Positions 19,866 through 27,798 of a stretch of 64,000 bases of DNA are shown here, piece by piece. A program made the translations under genes and the position numbers. The stretch spans positions 186,001 through 250,000 of the forward strand of contig NZ_BLXX01000005.1 of NCBI RefSeq assembly GCF_014193515.1, in the 5' to 3' direction. Each line of letters starts with the position of its first letter. The stretch's first letter is position 1. The notes under the pieces were generated by a model. That model was given only the letters and a program-made list of their open reading frames with translations. It was not told where the DNA came from and searched no databases. This DNA comes from Geomonas silvestris (GTDB taxonomy: Bacteria > Desulfobacterota > Desulfuromonadia > Geobacterales > Geobacteraceae).

Positions 19866-21116
19866 TCAGTTCTTGGTGACCGTCATGTACTTGCAGCGTT
19901 CCGGGTCCCACGCCGGCGCAGGGCCGCTCATGGACAGCTGCTCGCGGCGCGCCGGGATCCCTTTCCCCCAGCGGACCGAGGACTCGCCGTACTTGGCGCG
20001 CAGCTGGTCCAGGGTCTCCTGCAGGTCGACCTGCTTTTGCGAGCGCACCGGCGTGGCAGGGGCGAAGAGTTCCAGCTGCGCGGCCGCTGCAGCCACCTGG
20101 TCGCAGGCAAGGCGTAGCCCCCGCACGCGCTGGCGCCTTTTGCAGGTGGCAAAGAAGAGCTCCTCGGCGAGGTCCAGAAGCTCCAGGTCGAGCGAGAGCG
20201 GCACCGATGCGGACCGTTTCCCCTCCTCGGTCACGCCGTCGACGTAGCTTACGACCAGCGATACGGTGTGCGCCTCCTTGCCCATCCGGCGCAGCCTCAG
20301 CCCGCACCCCTCCACCAGGCGCAAGAGTTCGCTCAAAATCACCGCGTCGTCGTTCTCGTCTTGGCCCAGGAACCCTTCCTCTACGATCTCGGTGCTCAAG
20401 CGGGGAGGCTGGACGGGAGTGCGGTCGATGCCGCAGGCGCGGTCGTGTAAAAGCGGCGCGAAGGGGCCGACCGCGAGGCGCAGCTGCGGCACCGAAAGTT
20501 CGGCCACCTGTTCGACCCGCTGCAGGTTCAGATCGCGCAAGAGCAGCGCCTGGCGCGCACCCCCCACGCCCGGGAGCACCTTGACGGGGAAGGGGGCCAG
20601 GAAGCTGCGCTCTGCGCCGTGGAAGACGTCGAAGACACCCGGCTGTTCCATGGCGTCGGCCGCCACCCGCGACACCAGCTTGTTGCCGCCGGTACCCGCC
20701 ATGGCGGAGAGCCCCATGTCCCGCGCGATGCGGCGCTCCAGCCGGCTCGCCACGTCGCGGGCCGGACCAAAGAGCCGGCGCGAGCCGGTCAGGTCGAGGT
20801 AGACACGCCCAAGACCCGACTCTACGACCGGGGTGAACTCGGCCGAGAGCTCGGTGAGCGCCCGGCTCCCCTTGGTCAAAAGGTGCGGGTCGGGTGGAAT
20901 GACGATGAGCGACGGGCAGCTCTTGCGCGCCTGGAAGATGGGTGTGCCGGCATGGACCCCTTCCGCCGCAGCCTCGCTTGACACGCACTGCAGCAGGGCG
21001 CGCTCGGAGTTGAGCGGCGCCACGGCAACCGGTCTCCCCCGCAGCTGCGACTGGAGCACGCGGGCCAGGGCGATGGGAAAAGCTGGTACGGTAAGGTGCA
21101 AGATATGCCGGTCCAC
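19866..21116 (-). CDS. imuB: ImuB-like Y-family DNA polymerase homologue, catalytically inactive
   Basis: A 416-residue protein with the Y-family fold: EGVHAGTPIFQARKSCPSL, YLDLTGSRRLFG, then the thumb (VLPGVGGARQALLL) and little-finger regions. All three catalytic acids are lost: the usual D-M-D-A-F reads TVPAF (T9, P11) and the usual S-I-D-E reads GLGR (G103, R104). This is the hallmark of ImuB, a non-catalytic hub that binds the beta clamp and recruits DnaE2. A clamp-binding peptide QLELF is present at 347-351. Start is GTG 21116. The dnaE2 gene follows on the same strand after 312 bp. No ImuA homologue is next to it. Confidence 0.85.
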   Translation of the reverse strand: MDRHILHLTVPAFPIALARVLQSQLRGRPVAVAPLNSERALLQCVSSEAAAEGVHAGTPIFQARKSCPSLIVIPPDPHLLTKGSRALTELSAEFTPVVESGLGRVYLDLTGSRRLFGPARDVASRLERRIARDMGLSAMAGTGGNKLVSRVAADAMEQPGVFDVFHGAERSFLAPFPVKVLPGVGGARQALLLRDLNLQRVEQVAELSVPQLRLAVGPFAPLLHDRACGIDRTPVQPPRLSTEIVEEGFLGQDENDDAVILSELLRLVEGCGLRLRRMGKEAHTVSLVVSYVDGVTEEGKRSASVPLSLDLELLDLAEELFFATCKRRQRVRGLRLACDQVAAAAAQLELFAPATPVRSQKQVDLQETLDQLRAKYGESSVRWGKGIPARREQLSMSGPAPAWDPERCKYMTVTKN

Positions 21117-21148
21117 GTGTGCTGCCTCGACAATGTGCTGATCTACAA

Positions 21149-21199
21149 GGTTTTTGCCTTCTGACCTAGAGATACCATTTGATAACCATTGTGTGTCAA
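21149..21199 (-). promoter_or_regulatory. Possible SOS-type promoter and LexA-like box upstream of imuB
   Basis: Reading the - strand, TTGACA (21194-21199) and TATCTC (21169-21174) are separated by 19 bp, a weak sigma-70 promoter. Just downstream, 21149-21166 has the frame GGTT-N11-ACC (18 bp). As I recall, the published Geobacter sulfurreducens LexA motif is GGTTN2CN4GN3ACC; the outer bases and spacing fit, but the inner C and G are both T here. The match is therefore partial, and LexA control is an inference. Confidence 0.35.
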
Positions 21200-21245
21200 C
21201 AGTTTTTCCGGGGGCATGAGGACGTTTGGCGGGTCGGGAGATGCG

Positions 21246-21278
21246 AAAAAAGCCGCCTACCGGATCGGCAGGCGGCTC
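21246..21278 (-). terminator. Rho-independent terminator after tpx
   Basis: On the - strand AGCCGCCTGCCG pairs with CGGTAGGCGGCT, followed by TTTTT. It lies 25 bp behind the tpx stop and before the divergent control region of imuB. Confidence 0.85.
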
Positions 21279-21302
21279 AGGGGGAGCGGGGCGGGTACGG
21301 GG

Positions 21303-21806
21303 CTACAGGAGCTTTTTCGCGGCGGCGATGACGGCGGCGTAGTCCGGCTCCTGGGTCACCTCGGGGACGTGCTGGATGTAGCGGATCACGTTCTGCTTGT
21401 CGATGACGAAGATCGAGCGGGAAAGGAGCTTCAGTTCGTCGATGAGGACGCCGTAGGCGGTGCCAAACGAGCGGTCGCGGTAGTCGGAAAGGGTCACCAC
21501 CTTGTCGATGCCGGCGGCGCCGCACCACCTTTTCTGCGCGAAGGGGAGATCCTGGCTGATGGTCAAGACCACCACGTCACCCGGAAGCGCCGCGGCTTCC
21601 TGATTGAAACGCCGCGTCTCGGTGTCGCACACCGGGGTGTCCAGCGAAGGGACGGCGCTGATGATCTTCACCTTCCCCTGGTAGCTGGCGAGCGTCACCG
21701 GTGCCAGACCGTTGTCGACCACGGAAAACTCGGGAGCGGCAGCGCCGACCTGAAGCTCCGGCCCTACCAGCGTTATCGGATTACCTTTGAACGTGACTTT
21801 AGGCAT
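21303..21806 (-). CDS. tpx: Thiol peroxidase (Tpx, atypical 2-Cys peroxiredoxin)
   Basis: A 167-residue peroxiredoxin that reduces hydrogen and alkyl peroxides with thioredoxin as donor. It has VGAAAPEFSVVDN, the peroxidatic Cys in SLDTPVCDTETRRFN (C59) and a resolving Cys in KRWCGAAGI (C93), the spacing typical of Tpx. ATG 21806 is the start: AGGAGGA precedes it and it gives MPKVTFKGNPITLVG, the usual N-terminus; upstream in-frame codons are unlike the family. It is transcribed alone and ends in a strong hairpin. Confidence 0.95.
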   Translation of the reverse strand: MPKVTFKGNPITLVGPELQVGAAAPEFSVVDNGLAPVTLASYQGKVKIISAVPSLDTPVCDTETRRFNQEAAALPGDVVVLTISQDLPFAQKRWCGAAGIDKVVTLSDYRDRSFGTAYGVLIDELKLLSRSIFVIDKQNVIRYIQHVPEVTQEPDYAAVIAAAKKLL

Positions 21807-22065
21807 TGGTTCCTCCTGCAATTTTTGCACAAAGCCTACGGCAATTCCCGACGATTGCAAGCAGCAAAGGCGGCTTTTCTGGATCAACCCAGACTCTAGA
21901 AGCGTTTTTGCCACAGGAAAAGGCATCTGCTGCAGACGTTGCGGAAAAAGAGGGGACCAGAGTCAGTCGTGTTTCCTAGGCGACAAAGCGTGTGAGCTTC
22001 TAGCGGCACTCCGCGCAGGATGTGCCGCTCGACGACCTGAAGAGAGGGTAAAACGCGTGCTCCAG

Positions 22066-24027
22066 TTACAGTGGGGAGTTCGGCAGGTTCAGCGAGGCGA
22101 TCATCTTCTTGAGTTCGGAGACCTTGTAGGGCTTCTGCAGGAAACCCGCGAGTCCCTTGCCGGCGAACTTCTGGGTCACCTCGTGCTCGTTGTAGCCGCT
22201 GGTCATGATCACCTTCACCTGGGGATCGAGCTTGCGCAGTTCGCGGTAGCACTGCTCGCCGTCCAGGTGCGGCATGGTGAGATCCAGGATCACGAAGTCG
22301 ATGTTGGGCACCTCCCGGAAGATCTTGAGCGCCACGAGACCGTCTTCCGCCGTCACCGTCAGGAAGCCGAGTTCCTTGAGCATTTCGGAACCGATGTCGC
22401 GCACCGTCTGCTCGTCGTCCACCAGTAAAACCGTGCCCCCACCCGGCACCTCGGGTTCGGCCTCGTCACGGGGCGCAGGGTCGACGGGGCGGTCGCTGAG
22501 CGGCAACAGTATCTTCAGCGTTGACCCCTTGCCCGCCTCGCTGTAGACACGGATCGCCCCCTTGTGCCCCTTCACGATGCCGAGTACGGCGGCCATCCCC
22601 AGCCCGCGGCCGGAGAACTTCGTTGTGAAGAAGGGATCGAACAGCTTGCTCAGGGTCTCGCGGCTCATGCCGCAGCCGGTGTCCGCGACCTCCAGGTAGA
22701 CGTAGCGCCCGGGTTTCGTGTTTTCGCTCAGCCAGACGTTTTGCAGGTAGTTCGCGTCGCACTCCTGGCACCCCGTGCTGATGGCGATCACCCCGTTCTC
22801 GTCGCCCAGCGCCTCGGAGGCGTTGATCACCAGGTTCATCACGATCTGGCGGATCTGGGTGGCATCGACCTCCACTGCGGGGAGCGGGCGGGTGAGGTTC
22901 AGGCGCAACCGCGCCTTCTTGGTCACCGAGACCTCGAGCATGTGCACCATCTCCTCCAGGAGGATGTTGAGGTCGAGGTGCTCGACCACGAACTTCCCTT
23001 TGCCGGAGTAGGCGAGCATCTGCTTGGCGAGATCCGCGGCCCGCGCCGAGGCCTTCTCGATCTGGCGCAGGTTCTCCACCGCGGGAGACTCCTTGGTGAT
23101 GCGCATCAGGGCAAGGTCCGCGTTGCCGATGATGGACATGAGGATGTTGTTGAAATCGTGGGCGATACCGCCTGCCAGGACCCCCAGGCTTTCCAGCTTC
23201 TGGGCGTGCAGCATCTGCTCTTCCAGGCGCCGGCGCTCGTCCTCGGCCTGCTTGCGCTCCGAGATGTCGTGCATTACCGCGACGAATTCCAGGTTGCCAT
23301 GGGTGCCGGTGAGCGGCGAGATGGAGAGCTCGGCGCTGAACCGCCCCCCCTCCTTCTTGCTGCAGAGCACCTCGCCGCGCCAGTGCGACCCCGCGGTGAT
23401 GGTCTCCCAGAGCTGGGCGTCCGGAGCGAGTTCGGCGGCGCTCTCCAGCAGCATCCGGAAGTCCTGGCCGAGGACCTCGTCTTTGCGGTAGCCGGTTACT
23501 TCGCTAAAGCGCGGGTTACTGTAGGTGACCGCTCCCCGTGCGCTGGCGATCAAGACGAGATCGCTGCTCTGCTCGATGACGCTCGAGAGCTTGCCGATGA
23601 AGTCGTTTTGCGCCTTGAGTTGCCGCTCCATGGTGATGCGCGCCACGCAGTCGTCGATGGAGTCGAACAGCGCCGAGAACTCGATCGGCTTCAGCATGTA
23701 GCGACTGATACCGATGCGCACCGCGTCGATGAGAAACAGGGTCTCGCTGATGGCGGTGGCCGCGATGATCTTGGCGCCCGGGTCGAGCTCCTTGATCTGG
23801 GCCGCCATCTGGATGCCGTTCATCTCGGGCATATTGACGTCGGTGATCACGATGTCCGGGCGGTGCTGCCGGAAAAGGTCCAGTCCGATGCGGCCGTTGT
23901 GGGCCACCCAGACGCTGAAGGCGGGGTACTTGAGGGAGATGGTCTGCCTGAGCGAATCGACTGCCGATACGTCATCCTCGACAATGAGCAGCGAGATAGC
24001 TTGTACCGTGTGTTGCAGGGATTTCAT
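22066..24027 (-). CDS. Hybrid sensor histidine kinase (REC-PAS-HisKA-HATPase-REC)
   Basis: A soluble 653-residue signalling protein with no membrane segment. Order: receiver domain (LLIVEDDVS, phospho-Asp in ITDVNMPEMNG, about 10-125), a short coiled coil, PAS with PAC (about 150-265; ISERKQAEDERRRLEEQM linker), HisKA with GGIAHDFNNIL (His about 290), HATPase with FFTTKFSGRGLGMAAV, and a C-terminal receiver (LLVDDEQTVRD; VILDLTMPHLDG). The His-box type (HDFNN) is common in Geobacter two-component proteins. ATG 24027 gives MKSLQHTVQAIS, with AGGG upstream. Having receivers at both ends suggests a phosphorelay node. Target unknown. Confidence 0.9.
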   Translation of the reverse strand: MKSLQHTVQAISLLIVEDDVSAVDSLRQTISLKYPAFSVWVAHNGRIGLDLFRQHRPDIVITDVNMPEMNGIQMAAQIKELDPGAKIIAATAISETLFLIDAVRIGISRYMLKPIEFSALFDSIDDCVARITMERQLKAQNDFIGKLSSVIEQSSDLVLIASARGAVTYSNPRFSEVTGYRKDEVLGQDFRMLLESAAELAPDAQLWETITAGSHWRGEVLCSKKEGGRFSAELSISPLTGTHGNLEFVAVMHDISERKQAEDERRRLEEQMLHAQKLESLGVLAGGIAHDFNNILMSIIGNADLALMRITKESPAVENLRQIEKASARAADLAKQMLAYSGKGKFVVEHLDLNILLEEMVHMLEVSVTKKARLRLNLTRPLPAVEVDATQIRQIVMNLVINASEALGDENGVIAISTGCQECDANYLQNVWLSENTKPGRYVYLEVADTGCGMSRETLSKLFDPFFTTKFSGRGLGMAAVLGIVKGHKGAIRVYSEAGKGSTLKILLPLSDRPVDPAPRDEAEPEVPGGGTVLLVDDEQTVRDIGSEMLKELGFLTVTAEDGLVALKIFREVPNIDFVILDLTMPHLDGEQCYRELRKLDPQVKVIMTSGYNEHEVTQKFAGKGLAGFLQKPYKVSELKKMIASLNLPNSPL

Positions 24028-24353
24028 AGCGAACCCTAAATAAGATTGATCAGATACGTCATAAAGACATTGTGTCGCCGGCCATTCCTGCACATTTAGT
24101 TGCTCGCCACCACGATTGAGCGGGCGGAGTCCCGAGGTTGCGACTCATTCAGTATAACAGCATACTGTATTTGGTCCAGAAGAACGTTGTTTTTGCTTGC
24201 CGGGCGATATTAGTAGCGCTTATAACGTATTACCTAATAGAATGCAACTGGTTTAACAGCCGGGGACGCTAGTTGCAGATAAATCTCAAGGAAATACTGT
24301 GCCAGTGTTAATTATAAATCACTCTGTTTCAGCTCCTCTTGGACCGCGGATTA
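24028..24353. other. 326-bp A/T-rich spacer with a dyad
   Basis: No gene seen. It is A/T-rich compared with its surroundings and lies between glycerate kinase and the hybrid kinase (both - strand). A perfect dyad CAGTAT-N6-ATACTG lies at 24150-24167, about 125 bp upstream of the kinase start, and could be an operator or a hairpin. Confidence 0.5.
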
Positions 24354-25532
24354 TCAGGTAGGAGTCTCCTGCGCTGGCGAGCGGGTCTGAGACCCGAGCT
24401 TCATGCCGATCGCAAGTGCCGCAGCGGCATTGCTGGCGGCCAAGCGCAGGTTCGGGGCGGCCTGTTGCAGGGCCTCGTCCAGGGAGCAAGGGCGCGACAC
24501 TGCGGCGAAAAGCGCGTCGATACCCTGGTGGCGCAGCTGGGCCGCTTCCGGCTCCAGGGAGCCCGCGATCACCAGGACCGGCTTGCCGAACCTTTTGGCG
24601 AGCAGTGCCACCCCCAAGGGGGCCTTGCCGGAAGCCGTCTGACCGTCGCAGCGTCCCTCGCCGGTGACCACCAGGTCCGCAGCTTGAAGAAGCTCCTCCA
24701 ATCTGACCGCCTCGAGCACGATCTCGATCCCCGGCCGCAAGGTGGCGCCGAGCACGGCAAGGAGCGCGGCTCCCATCCCTCCGGCGGCACCGGCGCCGGG
24801 CACCTCGGCGACGGCCTTGCCCAGGTCGCGCTCGATGAGCCGCGCGAAGTGTCCCAGCGCCGCGTCCAGGCGCGCCACCATCTCGGGAGTCGCCCCCTTT
24901 TGCGGCCCGAACACCGCGCTGGCGCCTCGGGGCCCCACCAGCGGGTTGTCCACGTCGCAGGCCGCCTCGATACTGCAGCGCGCAAGCCGCGGGTCGAGGC
25001 GCGCGGCATCGATACGGGCCAACCGCTCGAGGCCGGCGCCGCCGGGGGGGATCGGGTACCCTTGCGCATCCAGCAGGTCGACCCCCAGGGCCTGGAGCAT
25101 CCCCGCACCGCCGTCGTTGGTGGCGCTGCCGCCGATCCCCACCACGAGTCGGCGCGCCCCGGCGTCGAGTGCCGCCCGGATCAGCTCTCCCGTGCCGAAG
25201 CTCGTCGTTTCCAGCGGGTTGCGCCTCTCCGGGGGGACCAGGGTGAGCCCGCTCGCGGCAGCCATCTCCACGACCGCGCTGCGGTTGTCCCCCAGCAGGG
25301 CGAAGCTCGCCTCGACCGGATCCCCCAGCGGGCCGCGCACCCGGGCCGGAACGAGCCTCCCTGCAGTGGCCTGGGCGAGGGCCTCGGCGGTCCCTTCCCC
25401 CCCGTCGGCAAGCGGCACCAGGTGGTAGCGGGCCTCGGGAAAGACCTCGCGGAACCCTTCGGCCAGCGCGCGTGCCGCCTGGGGAGCCGAAAGGCTCTCC
25501 TTGAAGGCGTCCGGCGCAATGACGATGTCCAT
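24354..25532 (-). CDS. Glycerate 2-kinase (GarK/GlxK family)
   Basis: A 392-residue kinase that phosphorylates D-glycerate to 2-phosphoglycerate with ATP. Family motifs: IAPDAFKESLSAPQAARALA at the N-terminus, PLADGGEGTAEAL, VVGIGGSATNDGGAGMLQALG and TGEGRCDGQTASGKAPLGVA. ATG 25532 has GGAGG close upstream. It is flanked by two sensor kinases, and no glyoxylate-carboligase or tartronate-reductase gene is in sight, so the physiological source of glycerate is not shown. The 145-bp gap to the divergent kinase gene should hold both promoters. Confidence 0.93.
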   Translation of the reverse strand: MDIVIAPDAFKESLSAPQAARALAEGFREVFPEARYHLVPLADGGEGTAEALAQATAGRLVPARVRGPLGDPVEASFALLGDNRSAVVEMAAASGLTLVPPERRNPLETTSFGTGELIRAALDAGARRLVVGIGGSATNDGGAGMLQALGVDLLDAQGYPIPPGGAGLERLARIDAARLDPRLARCSIEAACDVDNPLVGPRGASAVFGPQKGATPEMVARLDAALGHFARLIERDLGKAVAEVPGAGAAGGMGAALLAVLGATLRPGIEIVLEAVRLEELLQAADLVVTGEGRCDGQTASGKAPLGVALLAKRFGKPVLVIAGSLEPEAAQLRHQGIDALFAAVSRPCSLDEALQQAAPNLRLAASNAAAALAIGMKLGSQTRSPAQETPT

Positions 25533-25677
25533 GCAACACCTCCGGCGACTGATCTGGCTCTCTCATACACCGCTCTTCGAAATAGCGCTAGTAAAATCAG
25601 CACCTCTATGCTGTAATGAGACCGCTTGTGCCTGCAGCCGACAGTTACCTATGGGCAGCCAACGAGAGAGCCGTGTC

Positions 25678-27741
25678 ATGGAAGATAGGGATCAAGGGAA
25701 GGCCAACCCGACAAGCTGCGACGACGCCTGGTTGTGCCAGGCGAAGCCCTCCGCGGGGAGCTGTTCCCTGCTCGACAGCATCATCGATCAAAGCCCCAAC
25801 CCCATCTGGATCTCGGACAGCCAGGGGACGCTGATCCGGATCAACCGCGCCTGCACCCGGCTTCTGAACATCACCGAAGCCGAGGTCGTCGGCACCTATA
25901 ACATCCTCAAGGACAACATCGTCCGCGAACAGGGGCTTTTGCCGCAGGTGGAGCGCGTGTTCCGGGACGGGGAGACCGCCCGTTTCGAGATCGTCTACGA
26001 CAGCTCCACCTTGAAGACCCTGGCGCTCGCCCAGACCTCACGCGTCATCCTCGACGTAACCATCTTCGCCATCCGCGACCCCCAGGGGACCATCACCAAC
26101 GCCGTCATCCAGCACATCGACATCACCAGCCGCCGGGAGTCCGAGGAGAAACTGCAGCGGGCCAACCAGGAGCTGGAGTCGCGGGTCATGGAGCGGACCC
26201 GCGAGCTTACCCTGGCGAACCAGGCGCTGCGCCACGAGGTGGCCGAGCGGGCCGAGGCCGAGGCGGAGCTGCGCCTGAGCGAGCGGCGCTTCCGCACCCT
26301 GTGCGCGGCGGCCCCGGTCGGCATCTTCATGAGCGACGACCGGGGGAGGTGTGTCTACGCCAACCCCAGGCTGCAGGAGTTGACCGGGCTGAAGGCCGGC
26401 CAGCTGATGGGGAGTGGCTGGAGTGCGGCCCTGCACCCCGAGGACCGCGAAAGCACCACCGTCAAGTGGCTCGAGATCTCCGGGCAGGGAGGGACCTTCC
26501 AGCACGAGTGCCGCTTCCTGCGTGCCGGCGCGCCGGTCTGGGTGCGCGCGCTGGCGCAGCCCTTCAGGGGCAAGGACGGCAGCGTCGCTGGGTACGTCGG
26601 GGTGGTCGAGGACATAACCGAACAGCGCCACGCCCGCGAGGAGCTCCTGAAGACCCAGAAGCTGGAGTCGCTGGGTGTGCTGGCCGGCGGCATCGCCCAC
26701 GACTTCAACAACATCCTCTCCATCATCCTGGGCTACATCTCGCTGGCCCGCTCGGCCGCGCACGACCCCGACCTGGTTTTGAGCCGCCTCAAGGACGGCG
26801 AGAAGGGGGTTTTGAGGGCGCGGGACCTGACTCAGCAACTGCTCACCTTCGCCCGGGGCGGCGACCCGGTGAAGCGGGCCGTGGATCTGAACGCCCTCTT
26901 GCGCGAGGCGGCGCAGTTCGGGTCGCTCGGCTCCAACGTGCGCTGCGACTTCGAGCTGAGCCCCGAGCAACTCGCCCTTGCCGCCGACGAGGGGCAGCTG
27001 AGCCAGGTGGTGCACAACCTGGTGATCAACGCGACCCAGGCGATGCCCGAAGGTGGCGTCATCACCATCCGCTCGGGGCGCGCCCGCTCCAGGGAAGGGG
27101 AAGAGCTGCTGAGCTTTTCGGTGAGCGATACCGGCACCGGAATCCCCGAATCCATCAGGGCGCAGGTCTTCGATCCCTACTTCACCACCAAGCAGGGGAG
27201 CGGGCTCGGGCTTACCAGCTGCTACTCGATCATTAAAAAGCACGGCGGCGGCATCACCTTCGAATCGCTGCCGGGAAAGGGGACGACCTTTACCGTGACC
27301 CTGCCGGCGCAGCTGCGCCAGGCCGCCTTGGAAGCCACCGGTCCGGCTCTCGAAGCCAAGGGGGAGGGGGACGTGCTCGTCATGGACGACGACCGCCTGA
27401 TCCGCGAGCTTGCGGTCGAAATGCTGGAGGAACTGGGCTACCGGGCCGAGAGTGTGGCCGACGGCGCCCAGGCGGTGACCGCCTATTACAACCGGCAGCG
27501 CAGCGGCTCCCGTTACGCGGTGGTGATCATGGATCTCACCGTGCGCGGCGGCATGGGAGGGCGCGAGGCGGTGAAGGCGCTTCTTGCCCTGGACCCGCAG
27601 GTCAAGGCGGTGGTGTCGAGCGGCTACTGCGACGACCCCGTGCTCGCCAACTGCCGCGCCTACGGCTTCAAGGCCGTGCTCCCCAAGCCGTACAACCGCC
27701 AGGAGCTGGGGCGCGTCCTCGACGAGGTGCTGAAAGGGTAG
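25678..27741 (+). CDS. Hybrid sensor histidine kinase (PAS-PAS-HisKA-HATPase-REC)
   Basis: A soluble 687-residue kinase. PAS 1 (SIIDQSPNPIWISDSQG, about 30-150) leads into a coiled coil rich in Glu/Arg (about 155-205), PAS 2 with PAC (AAPVGIFMSDDRGRCVYANP; VEDITEQRHAREELL), HisKA with GGIAHDFNNILSI, HATPase (DTGTGIPESIRAQVFDPYF; TKQGSGLGLTSCYSI) and a C-terminal receiver (VLVMDDDRLIREL; VIMDLTVRGGMGG). ATG 25678 is preferred, with GAGAG at -9; the frame is open further upstream, but those residues overlap the glycerate kinase promoter. A sigma-54 activator gene follows 57 bp later. Confidence 0.88.
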   Translation: MEDRDQGKANPTSCDDAWLCQAKPSAGSCSLLDSIIDQSPNPIWISDSQGTLIRINRACTRLLNITEAEVVGTYNILKDNIVREQGLLPQVERVFRDGETARFEIVYDSSTLKTLALAQTSRVILDVTIFAIRDPQGTITNAVIQHIDITSRRESEEKLQRANQELESRVMERTRELTLANQALRHEVAERAEAEAELRLSERRFRTLCAAAPVGIFMSDDRGRCVYANPRLQELTGLKAGQLMGSGWSAALHPEDRESTTVKWLEISGQGGTFQHECRFLRAGAPVWVRALAQPFRGKDGSVAGYVGVVEDITEQRHAREELLKTQKLESLGVLAGGIAHDFNNILSIILGYISLARSAAHDPDLVLSRLKDGEKGVLRARDLTQQLLTFARGGDPVKRAVDLNALLREAAQFGSLGSNVRCDFELSPEQLALAADEGQLSQVVHNLVINATQAMPEGGVITIRSGRARSREGEELLSFSVSDTGTGIPESIRAQVFDPYFTTKQGSGLGLTSCYSIIKKHGGGITFESLPGKGTTFTVTLPAQLRQAALEATGPALEAKGEGDVLVMDDDRLIRELAVEMLEELGYRAESVADGAQAVTAYYNRQRSGSRYAVVIMDLTVRGGMGGREAVKALLALDPQVKAVVSSGYCDDPVLANCRAYGFKAVLPKPYNRQELGRVLDEVLKG

Positions 27742-27798
27742 GGGGCGCCCAGGCGTCCTCGTGTTTATGCGAGCTGGCAAAAGCTCATCCGGAGGAGC

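Noticed and set aside
19866-21116. Active DNA polymerase IV (DinB)
   Set aside because: All three catalytic acidic residues are replaced, so an ImuB-like inactive role fits better.
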